NCBI RefSeq assembly: GCF_004362865.1
Contig: NZ_SNYI01000001.1
Coordinates: 868,001-932,000 of the forward strand
Reading direction: 5' to 3'
Length of the DNA: 64,000 nt
Source of the DNA: Zeaxanthinibacter enoshimensis
GTDB lineage: Bacteria > Bacteroidota > Bacteroidia > Flavobacteriales > Flavobacteriaceae
Made by a program: the position numbers and the translations under genes. Numbering within the stretch: position 1 is the first letter of the stretch; each line of letters begins with the position of its first letter. The notes beneath the pieces are model-generated. The model ran no database searches. It was given only the letters and a program-made list of their open reading frames with translations, and was not told the origin of the DNA. Shown one piece after another: positions 41,375 through 50,682 of the stretch.

Positions 41375-41975
41375 ATGCCTGGAACAGCACCTTAAAGCCA
41401 TCTATAAGCATTTGTACAGCCACCATTACCAGGAGCATCCCCATCAACCGTTCTACGGCGAGAAGTCCCCGTTCTTTCAGGAATCTCAGGAGGATAGGGG
41501 CGGCGAGGAGTATGACCGCAGACATTCCCCATGCCAGCAGCACCGCGAAGAACCAGTTGGTCATTTTGGCCGGGCCGCTCTGGGTCATCAGGATAAGCAT
41601 GGCCAGGACAGATGGCCCGGCGATCATTGGAATGGCGATGGGTACCAGGAAGGGTTCCCCTCCCGGCTGGTGCCCCATTATACCTTCGGGTTTGGGAAAG
41701 ATCATTCGCAGCCCTATGATCAGCAGTATCAATCCCCCGGAAATGGTTACTGCTTCCTGCTGCAGGTGCAGGAACCGGAGCAGGGGTTTCCCGAGGAACA
41801 GGAATACCAGGAGGATGCCCAATGCCATGAGCAATTCCCGGGCGATAATGATGCGTTGTCTTTTCGGGGGGATCCCTTTCAGTACTGAAAGAACCAGGGG
41901 TATATTCCCCAGGGGATCCATCAACAGGAATAACAATACTGCCGCTGACCAGATAGAGCCTCCTAATTCGTCCAT
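41373..41975 (-). CDS. MarC family integral membrane protein
   Basis: A 200-residue protein with six hydrophobic helices and the MarC/NAAT pattern: LFLLMDPLGNIPLVLSVLKGIPPKRQRII at the N-terminus, GLILLIIGLRMIF, and VPIAIPMIAGPSVLAMLILM in the middle. Members of this family have been proposed as amino acid or antibiotic-related exporters, without firm substrate evidence. The stop codon lies at the edge of the terminator of the peroxiredoxin operon. Confidence 0.85.
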   Translation of the reverse strand: MDELGGSIWSAAVLLFLLMDPLGNIPLVLSVLKGIPPKRQRIIIARELLMALGILLVFLFLGKPLLRFLHLQQEAVTISGGLILLIIGLRMIFPKPEGIMGHQPGGEPFLVPIAIPMIAGPSVLAMLILMTQSGPAKMTNWFFAVLLAWGMSAVILLAAPILLRFLKERGLLAVERLMGMLLVMVAVQMLIDGFKVLFQA

Positions 41976-42023
41976 ACTACTTTCTTATTACGTTTTTAGC
42001 CCTATAACAGGGCCATCCCCTTA

Positions 42024-45000
42024 TTAATTTCCACCTTCCGAAGCAGGTGAAGAAAAAGCAGGGGCTTTTATCTTCCTCGGTTCTCCTTTAAGCTGCTTCA
42101 GTAATTCCTTTACCGCGCGCTCCAGTTGAGGGTCGCGTCCTTCGGAAAGGGCCAGGGCATCCTGCCGGACCACGATGTCCGGGGCGATCCCTTTGTTCTC
42201 GCCTATCCACTCCCCTTTTACAGGGTCAAAGATAGCATTATCAGGCGCAGTCAGTGCACCCCCGTCTACCAACCGGTAGTGAACGGAACTTTTAACAAGC
42301 CCGCCCCAGGTGGTGGCCCCGATCAACAGCCCGGCATCCTGCTGCCTGAAGACCCATGGGAAAAAGTCGCCCCCGGAACCTGCCATTTCATTGATAAGCA
42401 AAACTTTGGGTCCCAGGATACCGGCAGGCATACCTTTGGGGTCTGCCCCCGGGATCTCGTTGGTATAAGCCGCCCTCAGCTTACGGGTCATCAGGTCTAC
42501 CATGTAATCATCCAGCAGTCCACCTCCGTTGTAGCGGGCATCGATCACGGCGCCCTGCTTATCCTGTTGGGCAAAGAAATATCGATTAAAGGAAACCAGC
42601 CCCTGCCCCGAGGTATTGGGAACCCACACATAAGCCAGTTTCCCGCCGGACAAACTGTCTACCTTCCTGCGGTTATCTTCTACCCAGGCACGGGTTCTCA
42701 GGTCGTTCTCACTTTTGAGCGGTTTTACGGTAATGGTCCAGTGGCCCTGAAATGCGGGTTTATCGTTAATATGAAGTACCGTCTGTTTGTCTACTGTTCC
42801 ATCCAGCAGGCGATGCGGATTCTGGTCTGCCTTCAGTTCCTGACCGTTTACCCCGACAAGGTAATGACCCTGGGCTACTTTAAGTCCGGGTTCGTCCAGG
42901 GGGCTGGTCAGTTCAGGGTTCCAGTTTTCAGTTGTATAGATCCTGCTGATCTTCCAACGACCATTGTCCTGCTGCAGGTCCGCTCCCAGTAATCCGGTTT
43001 TTGGATCAGCAGTCTTGGGGAAGTCGCCTCCGAAAACAAAACTGTGCCCCACGGATAATTCGCCGTTCATCTGGTCCAGGATATAACTGAGATCTTCACG
43101 ATGCCGAACATAGGGCATTAAAGGCGCATAGCGGTCGTATACAGCCTGCCAGTCACGACCGTGGAGGTCAGGGTCGTAAAAATAATCGCGTTCATAACGC
43201 CAGGCTTCTTCAAAGATCTGCTCCCATTCTGCCCGGTGGTCTATTTTGGCCTCCAGGGATACACTGACGGATTTTGCATCATCTGCACTTTTACCGGTAT
43301 CTGCTACCTTCCAGTTTCCTTTGGATTTCGCGAGCATCTTGCTTCCATCGGCCGACACGGAAAGTTCTGAAGCACCATCTATAAAATCGGATAATTTTCG
43401 TTCGGCCAACTCATATTTATGCACTTTCAGTCCTCGTTCTCCAGGGACATCTTCCGTAATAAAAACAATCCCTTCCGGGCCGGGTAAAAGCGATCTGTAA
43501 TTAGCGTCCTCAATCGGCAGGGGGATTATCCGGCGATCCAATCCGTCAAAGTCGATCTTCACCACCAAAGTTTTCTTTTTCTCCTCCGGTTCTTTCTTTT
43601 TCTTTTCTTTCTGAGGAACCTGTTCTTCTGTTTTAACCTCCTCCTCGTCACTTCTCAGTTTAAAAGGAGAACTATCCGTTTTATCAAGGTTTAGGACGTA
43701 AACTGCGTATTCGGGGTCGGCGTTCATAGAACTGGTGTTCACCCACCCGGAACCCAGGGCCACTTCTGTGCTCGCCAGGAAATACAGGTGCTTGCCATCC
43801 CTGTCCCAGGCCGGTGACGAGGCATCGGCAAAGGCGTTGGTAATTTCCCTGGACTGCCCGTCTGCTGCCGACCAGATCACGATCCGCCTGAAATTATTAT
43901 CCCCACTCCGGGAATAGGCCAGCCATCGCGAATCGGGAGCCCAGCTAAGGCCCATATTGCCCCGTTCTATATTCACACCTCCGCTGCCGACCGTCCTGAT
44001 CTGCCCGTCATCAATATTTACTATCCTTACCCTGAGATCATCATCTACAAAAGCGATGAACTTTCCATCCGGAGACCAGCTTGGCTCCCATGCCAGTTTT
44101 GATTCACCCAGGGATATATCCCTGCTCTTTCCCAATCCATCCTGGGGGGCAATCCTCAACAGGTAGCCTTCCCGGCCTTCATCGGTAAACCAGGCAATCC
44201 GGTCTCCTTTGGGAGACCAGATAGGCCGGCGGTCTGCTACCCCTGAACTCCTGGTCAGGTTCCGGGCATCCCCGTGTTCCACGGGTACTGTGAATATATC
44301 ACCCCTGGCTTCCATCAGTATTCTCTTGCCGCTGGGGGAGAGAGAAGTATAACCAATGTAATCGTCCACGGATTCCCATTGGGTTTCTGCCCAGGGAAAA
44401 TCCCCGCTGATCGTAATCTCCAGTTGACGGGTTTCCCCGGTGCCAGGATCCATCAGGTGGAGGTAACCCTCTCTTTCAAAGACGAGCTGCCCTTTTCCTG
44501 AAAGCCACTTGATATCAGACCCGCTGAAATCTGTCAGTTGCTGCAGTTGCTGATCCGGAACCGAATATGCCCAGATATTCATGACACCATTTTCACGATC
44601 AGAAAGGAAGTAAACCGTATCCCCGATCCAGGTGGGGTGCTGGTCTATGGTTTTATCGTTTGGAATCAGTGTTTCTTCCTGGGAAGCGAGATCGAGCAGG
44701 ATCAGCGGTGTATTCTGACCACCCCGGTAATTCCTGAATTCAGATTCCCACCTTGTAACGCGATCTATAGCAATGGCATTGCCATCAGGAGAGAAAGACC
44801 CGTCAAAGCCGCGCTGGGCACTGAGCAGCTGAGGCACACCACCATCTTTATCGATGGTCCAGAGGCGATTAGAAGGTCGCGGGGCGAATTCCCTTGTGGA
44901 GGCATAGAGTATACTATTCCCATCCGGGGTCCATCCCCGTACCAGGGCCCCGGATGGATGCCAGGTAAGTTGCTTTGCCTGCCCGCCTGATACAGGAACT

Positions 45001-45278
45001 GTGTAGACAGCATTATAGCCGGTTTTATTGGAATTAAAAGCGATGGTTCTGCCATCGGGGGAGATCACCGGGTTTTGTTCAACAGCGGGGGTACTGGTGA
45101 TGCGATTCACATTGCTTCCGTCCAGTGAAGAGATCCAGATATCCCCGGCATGTGCAAATGCGATATGACTGTCGCTGGCTGAAGGTTGTCTAAGAAGCCT
45201 GCTGCCCTGGGCCTGTGCGTGCTGGCAGCATGATAGCAGAATCAGGACAAGTATGCAATTCAAGAAATTATTGATCAT
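42024..45278 (-). CDS. tricorn-like S41 peptidase
   Basis: A 1084-residue exported protein with a signal peptide (LNCILVLILLSCCQHAQAQ). It has N-terminal beta-propeller repeats (VISPDGRTIAFNSN; RPIWSPKGDRIAWFTDEG; EPSWSPDGKFIAFVDD), a Lys/Glu-rich linker near 545-570, a helical region, a PDZ domain (about 785-870) and an S41 catalytic domain. The nucleophile is about S968 in GSGGDFFPWVF, with a Glu near 1027 (GENKGIAPD), matching the tricorn protease layout. It should cleave short peptides in the periplasm or outside. No lipobox with confident Cys; the LLSCCQ segment could also be a lipid attachment site. Confidence 0.9.
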   Translation of the reverse strand: MINNFLNCILVLILLSCCQHAQAQGSRLLRQPSASDSHIAFAHAGDIWISSLDGSNVNRITSTPAVEQNPVISPDGRTIAFNSNKTGYNAVYTVPVSGGQAKQLTWHPSGALVRGWTPDGNSILYASTREFAPRPSNRLWTIDKDGGVPQLLSAQRGFDGSFSPDGNAIAIDRVTRWESEFRNYRGGQNTPLILLDLASQEETLIPNDKTIDQHPTWIGDTVYFLSDRENGVMNIWAYSVPDQQLQQLTDFSGSDIKWLSGKGQLVFEREGYLHLMDPGTGETRQLEITISGDFPWAETQWESVDDYIGYTSLSPSGKRILMEARGDIFTVPVEHGDARNLTRSSGVADRRPIWSPKGDRIAWFTDEGREGYLLRIAPQDGLGKSRDISLGESKLAWEPSWSPDGKFIAFVDDDLRVRIVNIDDGQIRTVGSGGVNIERGNMGLSWAPDSRWLAYSRSGDNNFRRIVIWSAADGQSREITNAFADASSPAWDRDGKHLYFLASTEVALGSGWVNTSSMNADPEYAVYVLNLDKTDSSPFKLRSDEEEVKTEEQVPQKEKKKKEPEEKKKTLVVKIDFDGLDRRIIPLPIEDANYRSLLPGPEGIVFITEDVPGERGLKVHKYELAERKLSDFIDGASELSVSADGSKMLAKSKGNWKVADTGKSADDAKSVSVSLEAKIDHRAEWEQIFEEAWRYERDYFYDPDLHGRDWQAVYDRYAPLMPYVRHREDLSYILDQMNGELSVGHSFVFGGDFPKTADPKTGLLGADLQQDNGRWKISRIYTTENWNPELTSPLDEPGLKVAQGHYLVGVNGQELKADQNPHRLLDGTVDKQTVLHINDKPAFQGHWTITVKPLKSENDLRTRAWVEDNRRKVDSLSGGKLAYVWVPNTSGQGLVSFNRYFFAQQDKQGAVIDARYNGGGLLDDYMVDLMTRKLRAAYTNEIPGADPKGMPAGILGPKVLLINEMAGSGGDFFPWVFRQQDAGLLIGATTWGGLVKSSVHYRLVDGGALTAPDNAIFDPVKGEWIGENKGIAPDIVVRQDALALSEGRDPQLERAVKELLKQLKGEPRKIKAPAFSSPASEGGN

Positions 45279-45518
45279 GTATCGGTTGGGTTAAATAGGA
45301 TTTAGAATTCTGGTATGGCAAACCGCATGCCTCCGGTAAGTAACTGGCAGATGTCGGTATGCTGTCGGGTATTGGATAGTCAAGATTAACCGGTTTATTC
45401 CTCCATAAATGTAGTAAATATTATAAGGAAAAGCTCAGGCCTTTTCTGCCCTTAGGACCATTCCCGGTTCATGTATAGATAGTACTGATATTCGGGAGAA
45501 AGAGAAGGGTCCTCAGCA

Positions 45519-45932
45519 CTACCCCATTTCAACTTCCCGCACGTACCTCTTTTTCCTGAAAAGGATGCTGAACATGATCAGGATATACAGGAACAGGTGC
45601 GCACCCCACAGGATAAAATAATCAATCTCCATAAATTTCTGAAGTACGAACCATGCCAGTAAGCAGAGCAAGTAGAATGGCAGCAATAAGAACCCGTACC
45701 TGGCACCCGCTACCTGCAGCACTTTATGTTCGCCCGCTTTGACTTCGAAGACTATGGTGTGACTTCGGAGCCAGTCGATATCGGTCTTAAGGATGTGGTT
45801 ACCGGGTTCGAGGTTAAATTGTAGTGTTTCCCCGTCTTTGATCGTTCCCAGAGGCTGCCCATTTACAAAAAGACGGTAGGCTTTTTCACGGGTCATCCAA
45901 TGAGAGGGTCTCTCAATAATCAATGTTGGCAT
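45519..45932 (-). CDS. PEGA-like domain plus two membrane helices, hypothetical
   Basis: A 137-residue protein. The N-terminal half (about 1-75) reads like a PEGA/carboxypeptidase-like beta-sandwich: KAYRLFVNGQPLGTIKDGETLQFNLEPGNHILKTDI. It is followed by two transmembrane helices (FLLLPFYLLCLLAWFVL and FILWGAHLFLYILIMFSIL) and a basic tail. No signal peptide precedes the domain, so it probably faces the cytoplasm. Function unknown. It is monocistronic between the tricorn and M4 peptidase genes. Confidence 0.6.
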   Translation of the reverse strand: MPTLIIERPSHWMTREKAYRLFVNGQPLGTIKDGETLQFNLEPGNHILKTDIDWLRSHTIVFEVKAGEHKVLQVAGARYGFLLLPFYLLCLLAWFVLQKFMEIDYFILWGAHLFLYILIMFSILFRKKRYVREVEMG

Positions 45933-46089
45933 GCGGTCAAGTTTTACTCCGAGGGTCAGTCAGAGGTGGTTGGCGATCTGGGGGATCTTTGGTTGGGTAA
46001 AGATAACAATTTCAAAGCATAGATTATATTCTAAATTGTTAAAATTGTGATCCTCAATCAGTTCAGTTACTGGAAGCCGTACCCGGGTT

Positions 46090-46097
46090 CAAAGTTA
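46090..46097 (-). promoter_or_regulatory. possible -7 box for the gene at 45519
   Basis: The minus strand reads TAACTTTG, an exact consensus match, but it would create a 150-nt leader before the ATG at 45932. The 45933-46185 intergenic region holds this and the terminator of the M4 peptidase gene. Confidence 0.35.
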
Positions 46098-46128
46098 CAG
46101 GTACCAGTATGATCGGGCTACCGGATAT

Positions 46129-46163
46129 GAAAAAAGGGGGCAGACCTAAGTCTACCCCCTTTC
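46129..46163 (-). terminator. intrinsic terminator after the M4 peptidase gene
   Basis: Stem AAAGGGGG-C-AGAC / GTCT-A-CCCCCTTT with one mismatch and a CTAA loop; the minus strand continues into a T-run. It lies 22 bp after the stop codon at 46186. Confidence 0.85.
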
Positions 46164-46185
46164 ACAGTCAAGCATATGGGTTATT

Positions 46186-49100
46186 TTATTGCTTAAAGAA
46201 TTTTAAGATGAAGGTTTCCCCATTATCGGCTAGTACATGCATGATATACAGGCCTGGATTTAATTGGGCAACATCTAGTTCGACATTATTGATGCCTAAT
46301 CCAAACTGCTGGCTCATAGGCACTCCTCCCATAAGGTCAAACACGGTAACTGCAACCATATTGGCATCAGCAGTACTGATATTTATGGTGGTTACTGCGG
46401 GGTTAGGGAAGACTGTGAATTCGGCGTATCCGCCTTTATCTCCCTTAACTTTGTGCTTATGGTCCTTATGATCGTGTTTACCATCATGTTTGTCATCAAA
46501 TTCAGCTTCAGGATCTGTTGGATTTTCAGGATCTTCAGGATCTGTCGGGTCAGTAGGATCTACAGGTTCTCCGGGAGTATAATCAAATTCCTGGACGATA
46601 CTTGCAGCACCGGAACCACTAAATGTACCGGTAAAGGCCCTGAACTGTCCATCCACATCAACGTTGGTCAACTGCCCGTTCAACTGGAAGTTGTGCAGGT
46701 CTGAATCTGCGTCATTCATATCGGATGAATTAACCTTCATAGGAATGAGGGATACTGTTTCATCAAAAGCATTCAGTTCATTTTCTGTGAAATACAGGGT
46801 AAGATCATAAGTGGCATTAGCGTTCTCCACGTTGATCCCGAAGGCCTTGGAAGGCCTGGCCGTATTTACATTGTCAAAGATCCTGAAACTTGTCCCCTCG
46901 TCAATAACAGACATAGTCACACATCCCAGGTCTTCAGAGACATTCTCGATCTTGGCAATAAGGCCATTATCCGAGTTACTCATAAAGTAGATGGTTTGTC
47001 CGATGTGTACCTGGGTGGTAGAGGTGGATCCCTTCTCAGTTTCAATTCCTGCAGGCGTTGCGGTAACCGTTACGTTATCCACGGTCATACTGAAGGCAGT
47101 GCCCACCAGGGCATCATTATACCACCTCCATCCAAGGAAGAAATTCTTACCGTCAACCTGTGGAATCATGCCGTTAAAGCTTCCGCTTGCAGGGCTTGCC
47201 CCCGCAGCATCACCTACGAATTGTTCTACGGTAATCCAGTTAACACCGTCCAGGGAATACATGAATTCACCATAATCAAACAGGATGTCAGTCTCCACGG
47301 CATCGGTTTCCCCACCGGCTTCCCAATCAAAGCTGACCGTAACATCGCTGGCAGCACCGGCATTCAGCATCGGGGTGCGCAGGATGGTATTAGCGTCTAC
47401 CAATTGATCGTAGGTAGGAATATCGGCTCCTAGAACGGTAATAAAGGCTTTACCTGCAGCAGGTCCTGTCCCGTTAAAGGTCCAGTTATTGACTCCATCC
47501 AGGATATTCTGTATGGACCATCCGGTAGGTATCCCGTCATTAGAGAAGGTTTCTGTCGCGAGCAGGTCAAAAGGTGAATTTCCGGTCCTGGGGGCAAAGT
47601 CGTTATCCCCGATAGAGAATTCCTGCTTCATGAACTGTCCATTGTAAACAAAGGATAATACGATGGTCTCTGTCTGTTCAACCACGGCATCATCGTACAC
47701 TGTCACCGTGATGGTGTTAGTGCTAGTTCCGCCGAAGGTAAAGGTCTGACCGGAAATGTCATAATCCTGTCCCCGGGTAGCTGTACTCCCTGCTGTACTA
47801 ACGTTAATAGTGGTTCCCTCCGGGACATCCACAGCTCCTATCAGCACATTATATGTGTTTACATCAGCACAACCGTTAATAGCGTTCTCTTCGGAGAAGA
47901 TAAGGATGTTGCTGTCACTGAAAGTTATGGTATTAGGCTCTCCTGCAGAGTATGAATCTCCGATATCCACGGCATACCAGCTGTTGGTTACCTGAACTTC
48001 TTCGTTAGATCCTATCCCGTACAATACCTGGGCTGCAAAAATAGACGCCTGCCTCATATCGATAAACTTGGCGTTTGGTGCAAGCATGGTTTCGGCCAGG
48101 TAAGTAATGGCTGAGGCTTTGTCAAAGCCTATTCCCTGTACTTCGTACTGACGACCACCATCTGATATCTGGTCATCAGCGGCTGCTTTCCCGCTTCCGG
48201 CAGAAAAGGACTGTCCACTACCGGCTACCAAAAGGTAGTACCACTTGTTCAGCACACCACTATTGGTGTGAACACCGCAGTAATCGTTCGCCAGGGTAGG
48301 GGTACCACATTCGGGTTCTCTCCAGTTTGCACCGCCATAAGAATCCGGGTCACCGGCAGCTTTGGGATCATCCATCCATCGTAAAGCAGCTGCGTTGGGG
48401 TCACCTGGCTGTAAACCTCCGTCGCGCTCATCGATCTGTTCCCCGATACCCCATGGGTCATAGTTGAGGGAACCATCTATTTCGGTCAGCACGTAATGTT
48501 CTACAGCAGCGGCCCAGATATCTGAAAATCCTTCATTCATCGCGCCGGACTCTCTTTGATAGACCAGGTCTGCGGTAAATTCACAAACCCCGTGCCCGAT
48601 CTCATGCGAGCATACATCCATGGATGTCAGGGGCGCAAAAGCACCATCCGGATTTGTCCCTCCCTGGTAACTACCATCCCCGTAGGTCATGGCAGATCCG
48701 TTCCAGAAGGCGTTATCATATCCATCGCCGTAGTGAACATAGTTAAATACCTTGGTGCCTAAGTTGTCATAACTGTCTCGATTGTGTTTCTCCTGCCAGT
48801 AATTCAGCACGACTTCCGCACCCCAGTGGGCGTCCAATGCAACGTCATCATTATTCTTCTCGTTGGCAACAGGGTAAGTACTGGTTGCAGAAAATTGGTC
48901 TTTCCTGTGTTCTCCGGCAGTCCAGTTGTTATCGGCAGTTTCCGGGTGCAGCAGGTCGCCGTCCCCATCATAAATAGCTTCCGACAGGGTGTATATAGCG
49001 GGAACACTAAGGGGTAACCCGCCTATTCCCTCCATAGACCGGGTTTCATTAGCTACCCCGGTAGGAGTGGTACCTTTAAGAACATACATGCCGTTCTCAA

Positions 49101-49953
49101 AAGAAGTGTCGAACATCCTTGTTCCGGCATACCGGGTATCCCCCTGGGCCGCCATTACCGGTAGTGGCCCGGAATTTTTGCGGGATTTCTTTACCATTTT
49201 CCGGATCTCTTCTTTTCCGTGGCCATCTGCATGTTTAATGATGGCATCGAGCAAAAGCACCTGCCCGCTGTTAGCATCAACGTAAATATCAGCACGAGAC
49301 AGTGGTTCTGCTGCATAGACGTTGAATTTATAGGCCAGCGCAAGGTCCACAGCATCTGTGAGATAATTGTCAACGAAAACAAGTTCCCCTTTGGGGTATA
49401 CCTCGTTATAAGCTGCGGTTATTTCGGGAGAATTGCCTAGACTTTCCAGGTACTCCCATGCGTACAAACTTGCCCCAACATGATCTAGGGCCTTTTGTAG
49501 GGCTGCCGATTCGCTCAGGGAAGCAGTGGAAGTAATAGAAGCCGGCAGGTTATAGTATTCAGCCGTAAGACCGTATACGATTCCCTTCCGCGAGGTGGCT
49601 TTAAATACCCCGTGCTCTACTTTGATTCCGTTAGTGACCTGCTGGTATTTATCAACCTGCACGCCATTGGTATTTATACTTGAAATCTTGTTGAATACCG
49701 TTTCGTTACCAACACCCAGAGCAGCGCTGAGGAAGCCGGGGACATCGTTGACACCGAGGGTAGCCCCGGAGGTATTCATTTTTATAATGGACGGGGTGCC
49801 GCGGAGCGGTTCCATCGTAAATGAATTCACCCGCTGATCGCCGGCCAGGTTAGCCGAGATATCCTGCGAACTGGTCTGAGCCTGCAGGCACATCATGCCC
49901 GAATAACAGGAGAGGGCGGTGAGAATTAATTTTTTGGGTAATAGTTTTTTCAT
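46186..49953 (-). CDS. secreted M4 metallopeptidase with Calx-beta domain and T9SS sorting domain
   Basis: A 1255-residue thermolysin-like enzyme. A signal peptide is followed by an FTP/PepSY propeptide (to about 250), then the M4 domain with HEIGH (450-454, catalytic E451), E474 as third zinc ligand and catalytic H562 (HTNSG). Next come a Calx-beta domain (about 685-775) and a jelly-roll-like region (about 795-960, with WSIQNILDGVNNW and DVTVSFDWEAGG). A DP-rich linker (1130-1149) and a His/Lys/Asp-rich stretch (1152-1175) precede a type A T9SS sorting domain (FPNPAVTTINI to the end). It should degrade extracellular protein. Confidence 0.94.
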   Translation of the reverse strand: MKKLLPKKLILTALSCYSGMMCLQAQTSSQDISANLAGDQRVNSFTMEPLRGTPSIIKMNTSGATLGVNDVPGFLSAALGVGNETVFNKISSINTNGVQVDKYQQVTNGIKVEHGVFKATSRKGIVYGLTAEYYNLPASITSTASLSESAALQKALDHVGASLYAWEYLESLGNSPEITAAYNEVYPKGELVFVDNYLTDAVDLALAYKFNVYAAEPLSRADIYVDANSGQVLLLDAIIKHADGHGKEEIRKMVKKSRKNSGPLPVMAAQGDTRYAGTRMFDTSFENGMYVLKGTTPTGVANETRSMEGIGGLPLSVPAIYTLSEAIYDGDGDLLHPETADNNWTAGEHRKDQFSATSTYPVANEKNNDDVALDAHWGAEVVLNYWQEKHNRDSYDNLGTKVFNYVHYGDGYDNAFWNGSAMTYGDGSYQGGTNPDGAFAPLTSMDVCSHEIGHGVCEFTADLVYQRESGAMNEGFSDIWAAAVEHYVLTEIDGSLNYDPWGIGEQIDERDGGLQPGDPNAAALRWMDDPKAAGDPDSYGGANWREPECGTPTLANDYCGVHTNSGVLNKWYYLLVAGSGQSFSAGSGKAAADDQISDGGRQYEVQGIGFDKASAITYLAETMLAPNAKFIDMRQASIFAAQVLYGIGSNEEVQVTNSWYAVDIGDSYSAGEPNTITFSDSNILIFSEENAINGCADVNTYNVLIGAVDVPEGTTINVSTAGSTATRGQDYDISGQTFTFGGTSTNTITVTVYDDAVVEQTETIVLSFVYNGQFMKQEFSIGDNDFAPRTGNSPFDLLATETFSNDGIPTGWSIQNILDGVNNWTFNGTGPAAGKAFITVLGADIPTYDQLVDANTILRTPMLNAGAASDVTVSFDWEAGGETDAVETDILFDYGEFMYSLDGVNWITVEQFVGDAAGASPASGSFNGMIPQVDGKNFFLGWRWYNDALVGTAFSMTVDNVTVTATPAGIETEKGSTSTTQVHIGQTIYFMSNSDNGLIAKIENVSEDLGCVTMSVIDEGTSFRIFDNVNTARPSKAFGINVENANATYDLTLYFTENELNAFDETVSLIPMKVNSSDMNDADSDLHNFQLNGQLTNVDVDGQFRAFTGTFSGSGAASIVQEFDYTPGEPVDPTDPTDPEDPENPTDPEAEFDDKHDGKHDHKDHKHKVKGDKGGYAEFTVFPNPAVTTINISTADANMVAVTVFDLMGGVPMSQQFGLGINNVELDVAQLNPGLYIMHVLADNGETFILKFFKQ

Positions 49954-50682
49954 AGAATGAAAAATTTAGTGGGTTAATAATGAATAGGGCTTATTAGAAA
50001 ATTTTTTACAATGAATTCCTGGTTATTCTGAGAATCCATCAAATTTTCCAAAGTGCCCAAAATAAATGTTAAAGTTTAGAATAGGGTTTAGCGGTAGAAA
50101 AAATCGATGAAATGCACGAAACATTTCGCGGAAAATGAGAAAAATCATAGGAAAAAGAAAAGAAATAAATAATAACAATCCCCGATATTAATTGAGCTAA
50201 ACAGACATCATGTGCTCGAAAAAATTATTTTTAATCGTTTGCGAAAACGTTTTCGTAAAAAGTTGCGAATCACATCAATATTGTTGTAAATATAACTCAG
50301 AGCTGTAAGCGTGTTATATATGTCACATATTATTAATAAGAAAAATCTTGTTAAAATCTAAAAGATCTCAATTTCAATATACTGGTGTTTAATTATCGAT
50401 GAAATACAGGAGGTATTTTCATAGTAAAAAATCTCAACTAAAGGAGGTTCAGGGATATGTGTTGGTCTTATCCTGATCCATAAGGTAAGCCGGTTCCGAT
50501 AGCAAATGAATACGGTTAAACCAGCCTGAGTAAAATTGGTGGCGCAAGTAGACGCAGCCGGGGCATAATTATGGTGCTAGGAAGAAATGCCTGTAAGATC
50601 TATTTAACTATCTGCTGAGGTTCAGAATTATGTCTAATCAAGACTTCAAGGGCTGATCATGCGTTCCGATCTGTGAAACAAC
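49954..50682. other. longest gene-free gap, AT-rich, with a LacI-type palindrome
   Basis: About 730 bp upstream of the M4 peptidase gene with no convincing open reading frame. It contains the palindrome at 50242-50255, an inverted repeat CGAAACATTTCG near 50117-50128, a near-consensus -7 box (TTATTTTG, minus strand) at 50058-50065 upstream of the M4 peptidase gene, and an 11-bp direct repeat (50103-50113 and 50395-50405). The right half shows only sporadic short reading frames. An unannotated small RNA or a long 5' leader cannot be ruled out. Confidence 0.5.
50242..50255. promoter_or_regulatory. LacI-family-type operator palindrome (orphan)
   Basis: CGAAAACGTTTTCG is a perfect 14-bp palindrome with the central AACGTT core typical of LacI/GalR-family operators. 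No LacI-type regulator and no sugar transport cluster lies next to it; the only downstream gene is the M4 peptidase, whose start is about 290 bp away on the minus strand. Confidence 0.55.

Noticed and set aside
41343-41888. Plus-strand frame of 181 residues rich in Gln, Pro, His and Gly
   Set aside because: Antisense to the MarC-type gene and beginning inside the terminator region.
50103-50405. 11-bp direct repeat ATCGATGAAAT twice in the long gap, considered as target-site duplication
   Set aside because: About 290 bp apart in AT-rich sequence with no transposase, inverted termini or compositional shift between the copies.
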